Assembly (NCBI GenBank): GCA_963779685.1
Contig: CAVZZG010000001.1
Span: 868,001 to 932,000 of the forward strand
Source: CAVZZG01 sp963779685
GTDB lineage: Bacteria; Actinomycetota; Thermoleophilia; Gaiellales; F1-60-MAGs149
Length of the DNA stretch: 64,000 nucleotides
Direction of reading: 5' to 3'
Translations under genes and position numbers: made by a program
The notes under the pieces: model-generated
Databases searched by the model: none
What the model was told of the DNA's origin: nothing
Seen by the model: the letters and a program-made list of their open reading frames with translations, nothing else
Shown here: positions 54,930 to 63,276 of the stretch, one piece after another
How the letters are laid out: each line of letters begins with the position of its first letter
How positions within the stretch are numbered: position 1 is the first letter of the stretch

Positions 54930-56141
54930 GTGCGGGTGCTCGTCGTCAGTCAGTACTTCCGGCCCGAGAACGCGGCCGCCGCGCACCGGATGGGCGCGTT
55001 CGCCGACGGCCTGGCTGCGCGGGGGCACGACGTCTCGGTCGTCTGCGAACAGCCGAACTACCCGGCTGGCCGCTTCGAGCCCGGCTACGGGCGCCGGCCC
55101 GTGTACCGCAGCCGCACGGGCGAGCTTGCCATCGACCGGGTCTGGGTGCGCCCGTCGCCGGAGCGCTCGCGGGGTGGCCGCCTGGTCTGGTACGGGAGCT
55201 TCGCGGCGGCGAGCGGCGTGGCCGTGGCCCTCAAGGCCCGGCACGACGTCGTGTTCGCGACGTCGCCGCCGCTGACGGCGCCGGCCGGGGCCGCGGTCGC
55301 GGCGCTCCTGCGCCGCACGCCGTTCGTGCTCGACGTCCGCGACATCTGGCCCGAGGCCGTGGTGGCGGTGGGTGAGATCACGCAGCCGCGGGTCATCGAC
55401 GCGCTCGAGCGGCTGGAGCGATTCCTCTACCGGCGTGCCGCCGCGGTCACGACGACGACCGCGTCGTTCGCGGCGCACATCGACCGGATCGCCGGGCGCC
55501 CGATCGCGACGGTGCTTCCCAACGGCGCCCTCGACGCTCTGGCCGAGACCGCATGGCCTCCCGTGCCGGACGGCGAGGGGCCGTTCGTGGTCGGCTTCAC
55601 CGGCAACCTCGGCCTCGCTCAGGGCCTCGACGCCCTGGTCGGCGCCGCCGAGGCGCTGCGCGACGAGGACGTGCTGTTCCGGATCGTGGGCGACGGGCCG
55701 CGTGCGCCCGAGCTGCGCGAGCGCTGCGCGCAGCTCGGACTCTCGAGCGTGCGCTTCGAGCCGCCCGTGCCGGTCTCGCAGGTGGGGTCGGTGATCGCCT
55801 CCTGCCACGCCCTGTGGGTGCCGCTCGGCGCGCACCCGACGCTCGAGTCCTTCGTCCCCTCCAAGCTGTACGACGCCATGGCCGTCGGCCGCCCCGTGAT
55901 CGTCGCAGCCCGCGGGGAGGCCGCCGAGATCGCCCGCCGGACGGGTGCGGGCATCGTCGTCGAGCCCGAGAACGGCCCGGCCCTCGCCGACGGCATCCGC
56001 GCGCTCGCCGGCGACCGGGCGCGGCTCGCCACCATGGCGGCTGCGGCGAGGACGGCCGGCCGGCTGTCCGTTCGCTCCCTCCAGGTCGAGCGCCTCGAGG
56101 CCGTGCTGGTGGCAGCCGCAGCCCGGCGGAGGCCCCGATGA
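54930..56141 (+). CDS. Family 4 glycosyltransferase, WbuB-like
   Basis: 403 residues. The N-terminus RVLVVSQYFRPENAAAAHRM and VVCEQPNYPAGRF are typical of WbuB/WcaI-like transferases. Donor domain: VVGFTGNLGLAQGLDALVGA, FRIVGDGPRAPELRERC, FVPSKLYDAMAVGRPVIVAA. Overlaps the next gene by 4 bp (ATGA). Confidence 0.9.
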   Translation: MRVLVVSQYFRPENAAAAHRMGAFADGLAARGHDVSVVCEQPNYPAGRFEPGYGRRPVYRSRTGELAIDRVWVRPSPERSRGGRLVWYGSFAAASGVAVALKARHDVVFATSPPLTAPAGAAVAALLRRTPFVLDVRDIWPEAVVAVGEITQPRVIDALERLERFLYRRAAAVTTTTASFAAHIDRIAGRPIATVLPNGALDALAETAWPPVPDGEGPFVVGFTGNLGLAQGLDALVGAAEALRDEDVLFRIVGDGPRAPELRERCAQLGLSSVRFEPPVPVSQVGSVIASCHALWVPLGAHPTLESFVPSKLYDAMAVGRPVIVAARGEAAEIARRTGAGIVVEPENGPALADGIRALAGDRARLATMAAAARTAGRLSVRSLQVERLEAVLVAAAARRRPR

Positions 56142-57205
56142 GCGGACCCGGCGACCTGCCCGCGGTGGACGGCTGGGTCGAGATCCCGGCCGCGGCCGCC
56201 CAGGGATGGAACGGGCCGCTGCTCGAGACGGCCGGCTCGCTGCATCAGTTCCCGTACTGGCTGGAGCCGCTCCGGCCCTTCCGCTTCGGGCCCCGCTACT
56301 TCGTCTACGGTGAGGGCGGCCGCGCGCTGGCGTTCATCGGCGCGCTCGAGGTCGGCGTCCCCGGCATGCGCGGCGCGCTCCTGCGGCGGGCGCCGGTGCT
56401 CCTTCCAGGGTGCGACGTGCTGCCGTCGGCGGCGCTCCAGGACTTCGTCAGGCTCGGACGGCGGCTCGGCTGGGTCTTCCTGCGCTGCACCCACCACGAC
56501 CGCGTCATCGTCGATGCCTGGGCGGCGCTGGGCGAGGGTCGCCGGGTCGATGCCTTCCCGTTCTACTCCGATCCGCACGAGGAACTGCTCGTCCCGCAGG
56601 CGGGTGAAGACGGCGACGTCCTGAAGTCGTTCCAGGGCGTGGCGCGGCGCAACATCCGCGCAGCCGAGAAGGTCGGCTTCCGCATCGAAGCGAGCGACGG
56701 CACGCAGCTGCTCGCCGACGCATGGCCGCTGTTCGAGACGGTGACGGAGCGCAAGGGCTTCTCGCTGCGGCCGCTCGAGAGCTTCCAGTCGACCATCAGG
56801 CTCGGCAGTGCAGTCCATGGCACCCGGACGTACGTGGCCTTCCTGGGTGATCGGCCCGTGCAGGCGATCCTGATCGCGCGGGACGGAGCGGTCGCCCACT
56901 ACCTCATCGGCGCGCTCGATGTCGAGGCCCTCGAGGGCAGACCCAGTCCGTCCGCGCTGCTGCACTGGACGGCGATGCGCGAGTTCGCGCGCGACCACGG
57001 CTCGTCCCACTACAACCTCGGCACGCGATCCGGGGTGGTCTGGAGCTTCAAGCAGAAGTTCCGGCCCCACGTGCGCTCGTGCCCCGCCCCCGTCACGGTC
57101 GTCTTGCGACCCGCCCGGTTCAGGATCTGGATGACGTTCGGGCTCGGTCTCGCAACGCGCGCCTGGCCGAAGGCGCGCGCCCTCGTCCTGCGCCGGTCGC
57201 GATAG
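56138..57205 (+). CDS. FemAB/GNAT-like peptidoglycan- or polysaccharide-type acyltransferase
   Basis: 355 residues. Double GNAT fold of the FemAB type: GSLHQFPYWLEPLRPFRFGP, KSFQGVARRNIRAAEKVGFR (typical FemX/lipid II region), ARDGAVAHYLIGALD and HYNLGTRSGVVWSFKQKFRP. Transfers an aminoacyl or acyl group, probably to the secreted polymer or cell wall. One of three such genes in the cluster. Confidence 0.84.
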   Translation: MSGPGDLPAVDGWVEIPAAAAQGWNGPLLETAGSLHQFPYWLEPLRPFRFGPRYFVYGEGGRALAFIGALEVGVPGMRGALLRRAPVLLPGCDVLPSAALQDFVRLGRRLGWVFLRCTHHDRVIVDAWAALGEGRRVDAFPFYSDPHEELLVPQAGEDGDVLKSFQGVARRNIRAAEKVGFRIEASDGTQLLADAWPLFETVTERKGFSLRPLESFQSTIRLGSAVHGTRTYVAFLGDRPVQAILIARDGAVAHYLIGALDVEALEGRPSPSALLHWTAMREFARDHGSSHYNLGTRSGVVWSFKQKFRPHVRSCPAPVTVVLRPARFRIWMTFGLGLATRAWPKARALVLRRSR

Positions 57206-57282
57206 CCGGCACCGGCTCCCCCCCGAGGACTGCGCATCGACGGGGCCCACCAAGCACGAGCTTTCAGCGGAATACGCGCAAA

Positions 57283-58326
57283 ATGTGGCCGCGCTGTCAC
57301 CGGGACGCGGCTAGGCTCGGAACCGTGCTCGCCGCGACAACCCCCGTTTCCGCCCATGCCCCGACCACGTCTCCCGCGTGCGTTCGCTACGCGTCGCCGG
57401 GAGGATCCGATGCGAATCCCGGCTCGCGGGCGCGGCCGCTCCGCACGGTGCGGCGGCTCGTCGCACGACTGACCCCGGGGCAGGCCGGGTGCCTGCTCTC
57501 GGGCACGTTCCGCGAGAACGTCGACATCCGCCGGGGCGGAACCAAGGGTCATGGCGTGGTGCTTCGCGGTGCGCCCGGTGCGCGGGCGACGCTCGCGGGG
57601 CGGCTCGTCGTGCACGACGGCGTGAAGTACCTCACGATCGGGAACCTCAAGCTCGTCGGGCCCGGTGGCCGCGGCGGTCCCAGCCCCACCATCGACGGCG
57701 ACCACATCCTGTTCACGCACAACGACATCACGAACCCCGGCGGCAACTGCGTCTTCGTGGGGTCGACCCAGGGATGGGGCATCGCCGAGGGCGTCCGGGT
57801 CTACGCGAACCGCATCCACAACTGCGGGACGATGCCTCCGACCAACCAGGAGCACGGCATGTACGTGCAGGCGAGTCGCGACCTCGTGATCGAAGGCAAC
57901 CTGATCTACGCGAATGCCGACCGCGGCATCCAGCTCTACCCCGACGCGCAGCGCACGATCATCCGCCACAACGTCATCTGGGGCAACGGCGAGGGCGTGA
58001 TCATCTCCGGTGACGGCCCCTACGCATCCTCCGGGACGCGCATCGTCGGCAACATCATCGCGAGCTCCCGCGTGCGTCACAACATCGAGTCGTACTGGCC
58101 CGGGCGGACCGGCACCGACAACGTCGTCGGCCGAAACTGCATGTGGGGAGGGGCGCAGGGCAACATCGGCGACATCGTCGGCTTCGCCGTCGCCACGCGT
58201 CAGCTCGTGACGAACCCGGGCTTCATCGCGCCTGCGAAGGGCGATTTCCGGATGCGGCGGACCAGCGCCTGCGCGTCGTTCGGGCCGCGAGCAGTTCGTC
58301 GTAAAGCGTCTGCCAGCGCGCGATGA
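57283..58326 (+). CDS. Secreted right-handed parallel beta-helix protein
   Basis: About 347 residues. A short hydrophobic leader ending SAHA suggests secretion (start at 57283 uncertain; GTG near 57325 also possible). The body consists of beta-helix turns: VKYLTIGNLKLVGPGG, ILFTHNDITNPGGNCVFV, VRVYANRIHNCGTM, LVIEGNLIYANADRGIQLYP, TIIRHNVIWGNGEGVIISGD, RIVGNIIASSRVRHNIES. Could be a polysaccharide lyase, epimerase or binding protein. Its last 104 bp overlap the convergent glycosyltransferase. Confidence 0.82.
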   Translation: MWPRCHRDAARLGTVLAATTPVSAHAPTTSPACVRYASPGGSDANPGSRARPLRTVRRLVARLTPGQAGCLLSGTFRENVDIRRGGTKGHGVVLRGAPGARATLAGRLVVHDGVKYLTIGNLKLVGPGGRGGPSPTIDGDHILFTHNDITNPGGNCVFVGSTQGWGIAEGVRVYANRIHNCGTMPPTNQEHGMYVQASRDLVIEGNLIYANADRGIQLYPDAQRTIIRHNVIWGNGEGVIISGDGPYASSGTRIVGNIIASSRVRHNIESYWPGRTGTDNVVGRNCMWGGAQGNIGDIVGFAVATRQLVTNPGFIAPAKGDFRMRRTSACASFGPRAVRRKASASAR

Positions 58327-59407
58327 CGGCGTCGAAGCGATAGCAGGCGTCGGCGCGGTCACGGGCGGCCTCGCCGAGGCGGGCCCGCTCCGCCGGCGAC
58401 TCGAGCAGGGCGATGATCGCGTCGGCCAGCGCCCGTGGATCATGGGGCGGTACGAGGCGCGCGACGGCGCCGTCCGCGGTCATCTCGGGGATACCGCCGA
58501 CGGCCGTCGCGACGATCGGCCGGCGGGCCATCATCGCCTCGATCAGCGCGAGCGGCGCGCCTTCGAATGCGGACGACATCGCGTACACGTCCATGTCGCG
58601 CATGGCAACGGAGACGTCGTGGCGGCGGCCGGGGAGCTTCACGTTGCCGGTGAGGCCGAGCTCCGCCACGAGTGCCTCCACCATCGGCACCTCCTCGCCG
58701 TCCCCGATCAGGACGAGCATCGCGGCCGGGAACCGGTCGACCACCAGGCGGTGCGCCCGCATCATCGTGCCGAGGTCCTTCTGGGGCCGGAAGTGGCATG
58801 CGGAACCGATCACCGGGACGTCCGGCGGGATCCCGAGGTCGCTGCGCAGCTGCGGCTCGGCGTCCGCGGCGGCATGGGGCACGTACCCGGTCGGGATCAT
58901 GTCGACCTTGGACGCCGGCATCCCCACGATCTCGATCATCCGGTCGCGGTCGAGCCCGGAGACCGCGACCACCTTGGCGGAGACCCGCGATACCAGGTGC
59001 CGGTCGAGGAGCAGCCGCACGCGGTCGTCGGCGAACGACCAGGTGTGCTCGGTGCCGATCACCACCGGCACGCCGGCCAGCGGTCCCAGGATCGACGCCC
59101 AGACGTTCGACGAGTGCCGGTGGGCGTGGAGGATCGCGGTTCCGCGACGGCGTAGGTGCCGGACGACGCCGCCCCACGGGCGCAGGTCGTAGCGCCCGGC
59201 GCGAGCGAGCTGGAGGCACGGGACGCCGGCGTCGCGCAGCAATTCGATGCGCGCCGGCTTGGTCAACGTGCGGGTGAGGACGAACTCCGGCGCGAAGCGG
59301 TCGCGATCGAGGCCGAGCGCGAGCTCCAGGGCGAACCGCTCGGCTCCGCCGTCACCGAGGGCGTCGAGGAGGTACGTGACGCGCACCGGGCGCTCGGCGC
59401 TGACCAT
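58223..59407 (-). CDS. Family 4 glycosyltransferase
   Basis: 394 residues. Acceptor domain VTYLLDALGDGGAERFALEL, LHAHRHSSNVWASIL; donor domain IGSACHFRPQKDLGTMMRAH, VKLPGRRHDVSVAMRDMDVY and SSAFEGAPLALIEAMMARRP (E-x7-E). Exopolysaccharide assembly. Transcribed with the flippase and following genes on the minus strand. Confidence 0.91.
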   Translation of the reverse strand: MVSAERPVRVTYLLDALGDGGAERFALELALGLDRDRFAPEFVLTRTLTKPARIELLRDAGVPCLQLARAGRYDLRPWGGVVRHLRRRGTAILHAHRHSSNVWASILGPLAGVPVVIGTEHTWSFADDRVRLLLDRHLVSRVSAKVVAVSGLDRDRMIEIVGMPASKVDMIPTGYVPHAAADAEPQLRSDLGIPPDVPVIGSACHFRPQKDLGTMMRAHRLVVDRFPAAMLVLIGDGEEVPMVEALVAELGLTGNVKLPGRRHDVSVAMRDMDVYAMSSAFEGAPLALIEAMMARRPIVATAVGGIPEMTADGAVARLVPPHDPRALADAIIALLESPAERARLGEAARDRADACYRFDAVIARWQTLYDELLAARTTRRRWSAASGNRPSQAR

Positions 59408-59445
59408 GATCTGATCCTACTGGCGCGGGGGAGTGCGAGCTCCAG

Positions 59446-60936
59446 TCACTCGCGGTGGCGCAGGGCCGCGCGCAGGGTGCCGTCGGCCTGGCGCAGCACC
59501 GCCAGGCATCCGAGGCCGGCGATCGCCGCCGCGGAGGTGCCCAGAGCGAGGGTCGCGAGGTCGGAGAGCCCGAGACTGTCGACGCCGGCTCCCGCCAGCA
59601 GGGCCACGCCACCCGCGGCCAGGCCCGCGCCCGCCGATCGGGCCACCGCGGACATGTCGATGCCGATGATGCGCCGGCAGAGGTAGAGATGGCCCGCGAA
59701 GTAGAACGCGAACGCGATGTCGGTGGAGATCGCCGGCCCGATCACCCCGATGCGCGGGATCAGGATCACGTCGAGGAGGGCGTCGATCCCGAGCGCGACG
59801 AACCCGATCACCACCTGGGGCGTGGTGGTGCCGATGTAGTTCAGCGAGAGGGACATCAGCGGCGTGGCTCCCATCATGCAGATGTACGGCAGCAGGACCA
59901 GCAGGATGTCGGCCGACTTCGCGAAGCTGTCGCCCAGGGTGACCGCGACGATCTCGTCGGCGAGCGGGATCAGGGCCAGCACCATGGTGATGTACAGCGC
60001 GATCAGCGCGCGGAACGTGCGCGTGAAGAGCGCCGATCGCCCGCTCGGATCGCCACCGCCGACCATCCGCGGCGCCAGCACCGTCGCCACCGACAGGCCG
60101 ATGAACTGGAAGATCGTGTTGATCCGGAACGGCGCGTCGTAGAGACCCACGGCCTCCGGGCCGAGGTAGATGCCGAGCAGCAGCAGGTCGATGGTGACGA
60201 AGCCGATCCACGCGACGCTCGTGAACCAGATGAGACGTGCACTGCGGAGCAGCTCCCCGATCCGCAGCGTCGACGTCCCACCGCGGGCGGCCGACAGCGA
60301 TCGGCCGAGCACGAGCAGGCCGATCGCAGCGCCGACGCCGTAGCCCAGCGCGTTCGCGATCATCGCGCCGAGGGGTCCGCGGGCGAGGACGACGACGAGG
60401 ATGACCACGAGCACCAGCTCGACCAGCGACTTGGCGCCGTTCAGCAGGATGTTGGCGCGAGCCGTGCGGAAGGCGACGAACAGCAGGCCGAGCGAGGCGA
60501 ACAGATCGGAGAAGAGCACCGCGAGGGCGGCCGCGCGGATGACGTCGGCCTGCCCGGGATAGCCGCCGAAGAGCTCGGCGATCGGCTCGGCTGCGGCGAC
60601 CATGATCAGTGCGACGATGAGTGCCGCCGCTGCCTTGACGCGAAGGCCCAGCGCGACGATCGCGCGCTGAGCCGGACGCTCGGGATGGGCATCGGCGACG
60701 AACCGCGCGATCGCCGAGGCGATGCCGAGCTCGGCGAAGGTCGCAGCCATCGTGGCCACCGTCATCCCGACCGCGTACACGCCGTACTGCTGGGATCCGA
60801 GCTGGCTCGCGAGGACGATCGTGATGATGCTCGTCGACGCCGCCGCGAGGACGCGGGCCGCGAAGATCAGGAACGCCTCGCCGCCGAGCGATGCCCCCTT
60901 CTGCGCGGTCGTGGCACCGGCATTCTCCGAGCTCAC
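59446..60936 (-). CDS. Polysaccharide flippase, Wzx/MOP family
   Basis: 496 residues with about 14 membrane helices: GEAFLIFAARVLAAASTSII at the start, LGSQQYGVYAVGMTVATMAA, GLYDAPFRINTIFQFIGLSV, YICMMGATPLMSLSLNYIG. Flips undecaprenyl-linked repeat units across the membrane. 38 bp from the downstream glycosyltransferase. Confidence 0.9.
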   Translation of the reverse strand: MSSENAGATTAQKGASLGGEAFLIFAARVLAAASTSIITIVLASQLGSQQYGVYAVGMTVATMAATFAELGIASAIARFVADAHPERPAQRAIVALGLRVKAAAALIVALIMVAAAEPIAELFGGYPGQADVIRAAALAVLFSDLFASLGLLFVAFRTARANILLNGAKSLVELVLVVILVVVLARGPLGAMIANALGYGVGAAIGLLVLGRSLSAARGGTSTLRIGELLRSARLIWFTSVAWIGFVTIDLLLLGIYLGPEAVGLYDAPFRINTIFQFIGLSVATVLAPRMVGGGDPSGRSALFTRTFRALIALYITMVLALIPLADEIVAVTLGDSFAKSADILLVLLPYICMMGATPLMSLSLNYIGTTTPQVVIGFVALGIDALLDVILIPRIGVIGPAISTDIAFAFYFAGHLYLCRRIIGIDMSAVARSAGAGLAAGGVALLAGAGVDSLGLSDLATLALGTSAAAIAGLGCLAVLRQADGTLRAALRHRE

Positions 60937-60958
60937 GCCAATGGCCCCCGCGTCACGC

Positions 60959-62101
60959 TCAACGCGCCCGTTTGCCGAGCCCGCGCGCGTGCGCCCGGAC
61001 TGCGCGCACCCGGCGCGGTATGGTCGACTCCCGCACGGCCCCGCGAACCCGGTAGATCGCCGTCATCCCCGTCGCCATCGGACGGCCCGCCCGACGCAGC
61101 GCCAGGATCCCGCGGGCGACCCCGACTTCGTGGTCGACGAGGCTGCGCTTGTAGTCGTCCGTGCCGTGCCCGAGGTTCGCGAGCCTGACGCCCTCGCCGA
61201 TCGCCGCCTCGAAGGAGCGGACGAGGACGAGCAGGCCGGGCGAGAAGCGATGGTAATCCGGATGGAAGCCGACCCGCTGGCCGTAGAGCGTGTCACCAAC
61301 CACGGCGTACTGCCGGAAGGCCACCGGCCGGCCGTCGAGCTCGAGGAGGAGCAGCCGTTCCACTCCATCCGCCGCGAGCTCGGAGAGCCCGTCGCGGAGA
61401 AACGCCATGCCCGACGGGGAGGCGAACAGCGAGCGGTCGTGGATCCCGCGCTCCCGTGCGAGCGTGTCCCACCGCGCGTGATGGATGCTCGCGATGTCGC
61501 CGAGTGCCGCGAGCAGCTCGGCCGGCTCCCGCAGCACCCGGGTCGACACGTCGCCGAGGCGTTCGAACGCGCGCCACTTGGAGACGAGCTTGTCGCGGGT
61601 GCGCTTGCTCATGAGGCGCGCGAAGGTCGTCTCCCACGCATCGTCGAGCGTCAGCAGTGGGGCGGCGGCTCGCTGGACGAGACCGATGTGCCGCGGCACC
61701 CCCTCGAGGACCGCGGCGTCGGCGCGCAGCCCGTGCCAGATCATCGCGCGGGCACCGGTCGCCGGCAGAACGTCGATCGCGGCCCGCACCGCGGCCTGGT
61801 CGCCGCGCTCGACCAGCACGCCGTCGAACGTCGCCCAGTCGACGCCCGCGACGCGGGCGATGCCCGCCCGCTCGATCGCGAGCGGCAGCAGCGCCCGCAG
61901 CTGGCCGTGCCGCCGCACGACGATCGTCATCCGCCGGGCCGTCTCGCCCCGGTGGCGCCACCACGCCTCCTGCCAGCCCGGGAACAGCTCGTAGGGCGTC
62001 CGACCGGCTCGGAGCGCGAGCGCGAGCCACTCCTCGTGCACGACCGGGGCCGGGCCACGGACGACGCTCGCCTCGAGGTCAGCGTCGCCCGGCGAGCTCA
62101 C
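60959..62101 (-). CDS. FemAB/GNAT-like acyltransferase (second copy)
   Basis: 380 residues. YELFPGWQEAWWRHRGETAR, LMSKRTRDKLVSKWRAFERL, LLLLELDGRPVAFRQYAVV and FHPDYHRFSPGLLVLVRSFE match the BioF2-like/CelD acetyltransferase branch of the FemAB fold. Probably modifies the exopolysaccharide or its carrier. The GTG at 62101 overlaps the previous gene's stop (GTGA). Confidence 0.85.
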   Translation of the reverse strand: MSSPGDADLEASVVRGPAPVVHEEWLALALRAGRTPYELFPGWQEAWWRHRGETARRMTIVVRRHGQLRALLPLAIERAGIARVAGVDWATFDGVLVERGDQAAVRAAIDVLPATGARAMIWHGLRADAAVLEGVPRHIGLVQRAAAPLLTLDDAWETTFARLMSKRTRDKLVSKWRAFERLGDVSTRVLREPAELLAALGDIASIHHARWDTLARERGIHDRSLFASPSGMAFLRDGLSELAADGVERLLLLELDGRPVAFRQYAVVGDTLYGQRVGFHPDYHRFSPGLLVLVRSFEAAIGEGVRLANLGHGTDDYKRSLVDHEVGVARGILALRRAGRPMATGMTAIYRVRGAVRESTIPRRVRAVRAHARGLGKRAR

Positions 62102-63273
62102 GGCCACATCCTCCGCTTCACCCGGCGGAACCGGGCGAGGCCCGTGACGCCCGCCCGTGCCGCGCTGCCGCCGGCGAGCGCGACGAAGCCCATGGCGAGC
62201 CGGTCGGGGTAGATCTGGTTGAGCATCTCGTTGCCCGGATGCGCGCACGAGTCGAGCAGGACGTGGCCCGACGCGTGAAAGCTCTCGAGGGCGAGGTAGT
62301 CGAGCAATGCGCCGGGCCCGTAGCGGCGGTGGTGCCGGTCGTAGGCGACCTTCGAGGTGAAGACCGTGCAGCCCGCAACCAGGTTCCACTGCATCGCGAA
62401 CAGTTCGCCGCCCGCCTCGAGTGCGAGCACCTCGAGCTGCCCGGCGGCACGCATGCGCGCGGAGACCTCGCGGAAGGCGGCGGCGTGCGAGGGATCGGAG
62501 AGGAACGCCGTGCTCGCGTCGCCCTTCCAGCCGGACGCCTCGAGCGTCAGGAAGTCTTCGACGGCCGCCGGGTCGCCGGCCCGGTCGCGCACCACCGGCG
62601 GGCCGAAGTCGCGCGTGAGCGCCCGCAGCCGGCGCCTGGCATCGGCGGCTCGTTTCCCCGCGCGGTGTTCGAGGCGGTAGCGGCCCTCCGGATCCCGCTG
62701 CACAGCTGCGCGCTCGTAGCGCGAGAGGAACTCGACGCTCACGCCCGCCCGGCCCGCGGCTTCCAGCAGTGCTGGCGCGAACGCCCCGTCGAGGGCGAGT
62801 TGACGGAATACGACGAGCCGGTGCCTGGCCCAGCCTGCGAGCGCGTCGGCGGCCACGCGTTCGTATCCCGCCCGCACGAGCGGCGTCGTCGACGACGACC
62901 ACGGGTAGCGCCAGGCGACGGCGGCCCGCGAGGCGAGGAGCGCGGCGGGCCGGGGCGAGCCGATCGGGAACGCCAGCAGCCAGCGATCATCGCCTTCGAG
63001 CACCAGCATCCGTGGCCGGTGCGCGGCGAAGACGCGCGCTGCCGGCATGGCGAAGTCCGGTCCGTACCAGGGATTCGGCTCACCGGCCGACGCGGCGAGG
63101 TCGTGCCAGAGCTCGAGGTCGCGCTCGCCCAGCAGGTGGAGCGGCGCGAGTCGTAGGCCCGGCGGGCCCGCGGCGGGGGCAGGCCCACGCTGCGCGCGAG
63201 CGGCACGGCCGCGGTCGGCGGGTCGGGTGAGGACCTGCGCCTCGTGCGGGTTCACGCGCTGCTGCGTTCGCAC
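62098..63273 (-). CDS. FemAB/GNAT-like acyltransferase (third copy)
   Basis: 391 residues with the same CelD-like architecture: NPWYGPDFAMPAARVFAA, FLTLEASGWKGDASTAFLSD (typical of this branch), FAMQWNLVAGCTVFTSKVAY and YGPGALLDYLALESFHASGH. A different protein from its neighbour, not a recent duplicate. The first 30 residues are basic and low-complexity, so a later start is possible. Confidence 0.84.
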   Translation of the reverse strand: MRTQQRVNPHEAQVLTRPADRGRAARAQRGPAPAAGPPGLRLAPLHLLGERDLELWHDLAASAGEPNPWYGPDFAMPAARVFAAHRPRMLVLEGDDRWLLAFPIGSPRPAALLASRAAVAWRYPWSSSTTPLVRAGYERVAADALAGWARHRLVVFRQLALDGAFAPALLEAAGRAGVSVEFLSRYERAAVQRDPEGRYRLEHRAGKRAADARRRLRALTRDFGPPVVRDRAGDPAAVEDFLTLEASGWKGDASTAFLSDPSHAAAFREVSARMRAAGQLEVLALEAGGELFAMQWNLVAGCTVFTSKVAYDRHHRRYGPGALLDYLALESFHASGHVLLDSCAHPGNEMLNQIYPDRLAMGFVALAGGSAARAGVTGLARFRRVKRRMWP

Positions 63274-63276
63274 CTG

